Assembly (NCBI RefSeq): GCF_900142275.1
Contig: NZ_FRAI01000007.1
Location: forward strand, 49,917 to 113,916
Length of the DNA stretch: 64,000 nucleotides
Direction: 5' to 3'
Source: Anaerobranca californiensis DSM 14826
Lineage (GTDB): Bacteria > Bacillota > Proteinivoracia > Proteinivoracales > Proteinivoracaceae
Below the pieces are notes generated by a model, which worked only from the letters and a program-made list of their open reading frames with translations, was not told the DNA's origin and did not search any database. A program made the position numbers and the translations under genes. Shown here in pieces: positions 62,939-64,000 of the stretch (its first letter is position 1; every line of letters starts with the position of its first letter).

Positions 62939-63572
62939 AAAAACCCACCTTAGCTAACATATTGATGACAAAAAAGGCTATAGGTATCCCTGCTCCAAAA
63001 CTTAAGGATTGTTTTGTATCACTAGCTATAGAGGAGAAAAAGAAAACAATTCCACTTATAGCATAAAAAGTAAACATCGTAACTAGGTTTAATAATATAA
63101 AAGGAAGTATTTCTAAGTGTCCCTGGAAAAAGACTTCACTTATTATAATCCCATATACTGTAAGGATGAAAAAAATAAAGGTAATGCTAGTTAAAAAATA
63201 GCAAGCTTGTGTTTTTATAATATTTAAACGGGAATTAGGTGTTGATAAAAGATAAGCCATTGAACCACTATCTATATGTTTGGCAATCAACCTATTACCT
63301 ACGACAATTATATAAATCATGGGAAATAAAATGGCTATAAAATTGTAATAAGAGTTGGCTATATAAGTTGTGAAGGTATTGCCGAAGTTATCAAAACCCA
63401 TAGCCCTTATAACTTCTTTAGGCATCATTTCCAACATAGCTGTAAGGCCATCTAAACTTTCAGGATCAAACATCGATGTCAAAACGGTAAAATACATAAA
63501 CATCACAAGTAAAATAATTAAACCCACTACCCAATTTCCTTTAAGATTTCCTTTAAACAATGGTAAAATCAT
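62928..63572 (-). CDS. ABC-2-type transporter permease, probably C-terminally truncated
   Basis: This is the membrane subunit of a drug- or peptide-export-type ABC transporter. The first helix (VVGLIILLVMFMYFTVL) precedes a large outside loop (MFDPESLDGLTAMLEMMPKE), and four more helices follow. It ends at 214 residues (NMLAKVGFYEK), directly after helix five; relatives are usually about 250-265 residues with a sixth helix. The end overlaps the DUF1624 gene, so a deletion may have joined the two. The ATG follows GAAGGGGG. The ATPase partner gene upstream is itself cut by the IS element, so the transporter is probably not functional. Confidence 0.75.
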   Translation of the reverse strand: MILPLFKGNLKGNWVVGLIILLVMFMYFTVLTSMFDPESLDGLTAMLEMMPKEVIRAMGFDNFGNTFTTYIANSYYNFIAILFPMIYIIVVGNRLIAKHIDSGSMAYLLSTPNSRLNIIKTQACYFLTSITFIFFILTVYGIIISEVFFQGHLEILPFILLNLVTMFTFYAISGIVFFFSSIASDTKQSLSFGAGIPIAFFVINMLAKVGFYEK

Positions 63573-63574
63573 TT

Positions 63575-63667
63575 TTATTCCCCCTTCCCATAGTATTTCA
63601 TAAATACTTGTTCTAAACTTTGATGTAATACATCTAAACCTACTACTTTGATGTTAGTATATAAGTA
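63575..63667 (-). pseudogene. 3' remnant of an ABC transporter ATP-binding protein gene, cut by an IS element
   Basis: About 25 codons remain in frame, ending KVVGLDVLHQSLEQVFMKYY followed by GKGE and TAA at 63575-63577. The S-L-E-x-V-F-x-x-Y-Y pattern is the common C-terminus of ABC export ATPases. It lies two bases ahead of the permease start, as expected for an ATPase-permease operon. Upstream, the frame runs into the IS3-type element, so the rest of the gene was displaced. Whether its 5' part lies beyond the element outside the window is unknown. Confidence 0.7.
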
Positions 63668-64000
63668 TGGACACAAAATAAGGTTTTTTATATACTAATA
63701 ACCGAGGAAGGAAGTGTCCATAAAATGTCTAAAAGAAGAACTTTTACAGAGGAATTTAAAACAATGATTGCGGAGCTAGTAGCATCTGGACAATCAGTCA
63801 AAGAAGTATCACGTGAATATAGCCTAAGTGAAACAGCAGTACGTAATTGGTCTAAAAAGAAGGCCCCAATTAAAACAGAAGAGGGGACAATAAGCCTTGA
63901 GGAAATTAATAGAATCAGAAAAGAAAATGCTAGACTCAAGGAGGAAAATGAGATATTAAAAAAGGCTATGGCTATATTCACGAAGAAGTAAATCCAGATA
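63667..64000 (+). mobile_element. IS3-family insertion sequence, left end (cut by window edge)
   Basis: The element carries an orfA transposase gene and interrupts the ABC ATPase gene. Its left boundary is near 63655-63668; I cannot fix it exactly without the right end. ATGGACAC at 63667-63674 is repeated in inverted form as GTGTCCAT at 63714-63721, just before orfA, making an early hairpin in the element. The orfB transposase, right inverted repeat and target duplication would lie beyond position 64000. Confidence 0.8.
63725..63991 (+). CDS. IS3-family transposase OrfA (helix-turn-helix)
   Basis: This 88-residue DNA-binding protein is encoded upstream of the catalytic orfB. It shows MSKRRTFTEEFKTMIAELV, then the helix-turn-helix VKEVSREYSLSETAVRNWSKK, a short linker and a C-terminal leucine-zipper-like helix (RKENARLKEENEILKKAMAIF) used for multimerisation. 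In IS3 elements OrfA and OrfB are often joined by a -1 frameshift to make the active transposase. Only nine bases remain after the stop codon, so that site cannot be judged here. Confidence 0.93.
   Translation: MSKRRTFTEEFKTMIAELVASGQSVKEVSREYSLSETAVRNWSKKKAPIKTEEGTISLEEINRIRKENARLKEENEILKKAMAIFTKK

Noticed and set aside
63688..63981. Minus-strand open frame opposite IS orfA
   Set aside because: It is antisense to a clear IS3 OrfA; its hydrophobic stretches are a by-product of the opposite frame.
1..64000. tRNA, rRNA or known riboswitches
   Set aside because: I looked for TPsiC-arm-like GGTTCGAAT segments and familiar riboswitch cores in the intergenic regions and saw none; a covariance-model scan was not possible.

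Overview
The window is a dense, AT-rich (roughly one third G+C) stretch of a Gram-positive anaerobe of the Clostridia. Strong Shine-Dalgarno sites, many GTG/TTG starts, an NAD(P)-linked [FeFe] hydrogenase, a 2-oxoacid:ferredoxin oxidoreductase, a class B sortase, a CotF-like spore coat protein and a type I pullulanase lipoprotein all fit. The 865-residue pullulanase resembles the enzyme described from Anaerobranca (thermophilic, alkaliphilic Clostridia), so I infer Anaerobranca or a close relative; this comes from memory, not a search. No tRNA, rRNA or CRISPR repeat array was seen inside the window.

Layout. 1-3.9 kb: start of a type I-C CRISPR operon (cas3, cas5c, then cas8c running off the left edge). 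4.0-8.3 kb: CPBP membrane protease (frameshifted), NfeD/SPFH pair, glutaminase with an unknown gene. 8.4-11.6 kb: phosphonate/phosphite-type ABC importer phnD-phnC-phnE with both permease copies fused. 11.7-19.6 kb: unknown membrane-anchored protein, UPF0182 protein, pseudouridine synthase, a duplicated P-loop protein and a MATE pump. 19.7-27.2 kb: pullulanase, glycerophosphodiesterase, DNA-alkyl repair, pgi, murG. 27.3-30.2 kb: an ArsC/Spx-like gene with an in-frame TGA at the catalytic cysteine (candidate selenoprotein) beside korA/korB. 30.3-38.9 kb: FAD dehydrogenase with an internal stop, Hsp20, sortase B, soluble chemoreceptor, cold-shock protein, methyltransferases, CotF-like protein, LysM protein. 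39.1-45.6 kb: split ThrE exporter, SagB-type oxidoreductase, DUF368, PHP phosphatase, LTA-synthase-like sulfatase, ThpR. 45.9-50.1 kb: hydrogenase operon hndA-B-C-D. 50.3-56.7 kb: ECF S-component, DUF454, NhaC, encapsulin with ferritin-like cargo and a Fur-like site, cardiolipin synthase, and a protein of two fused E1-like domains. 56.8-60.9 kb: trehalose operon treP-treC-treR with TreR-type operators overlapping a consensus promoter. 61.1-64 kb: ychF, an acyltransferase-like membrane protein, remains of an ABC transporter, and the left part of an IS3-family element running off the right edge.

How the genes fit together. Alpha-glucan and trehalose use (pullulanase, TreP/TreC, Pgi) feeds glycolysis. 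Reduced ferredoxin from 2-oxoacid oxidation and NAD(P)H can be disposed of by the Hnd hydrogenase. NhaC suits life at high pH or Na+. The encapsulin/ferritin pair, with an apparent Fur site at the start of transcription, looks like iron-regulated iron storage.

A striking feature is that six genes are broken by seven single-base frameshifts, and every one is repaired by adding one base to a mononucleotide run. That one-sided pattern looks more like homopolymer under-calling in the sequence than real gene decay. The in-frame TAA in the FAD dehydrogenase and the in-frame TGA in the ArsC-like gene are of a different kind. The best leads for new biology are the candidate selenoprotein, the tandem E1-like protein and the iron-regulated encapsulin.
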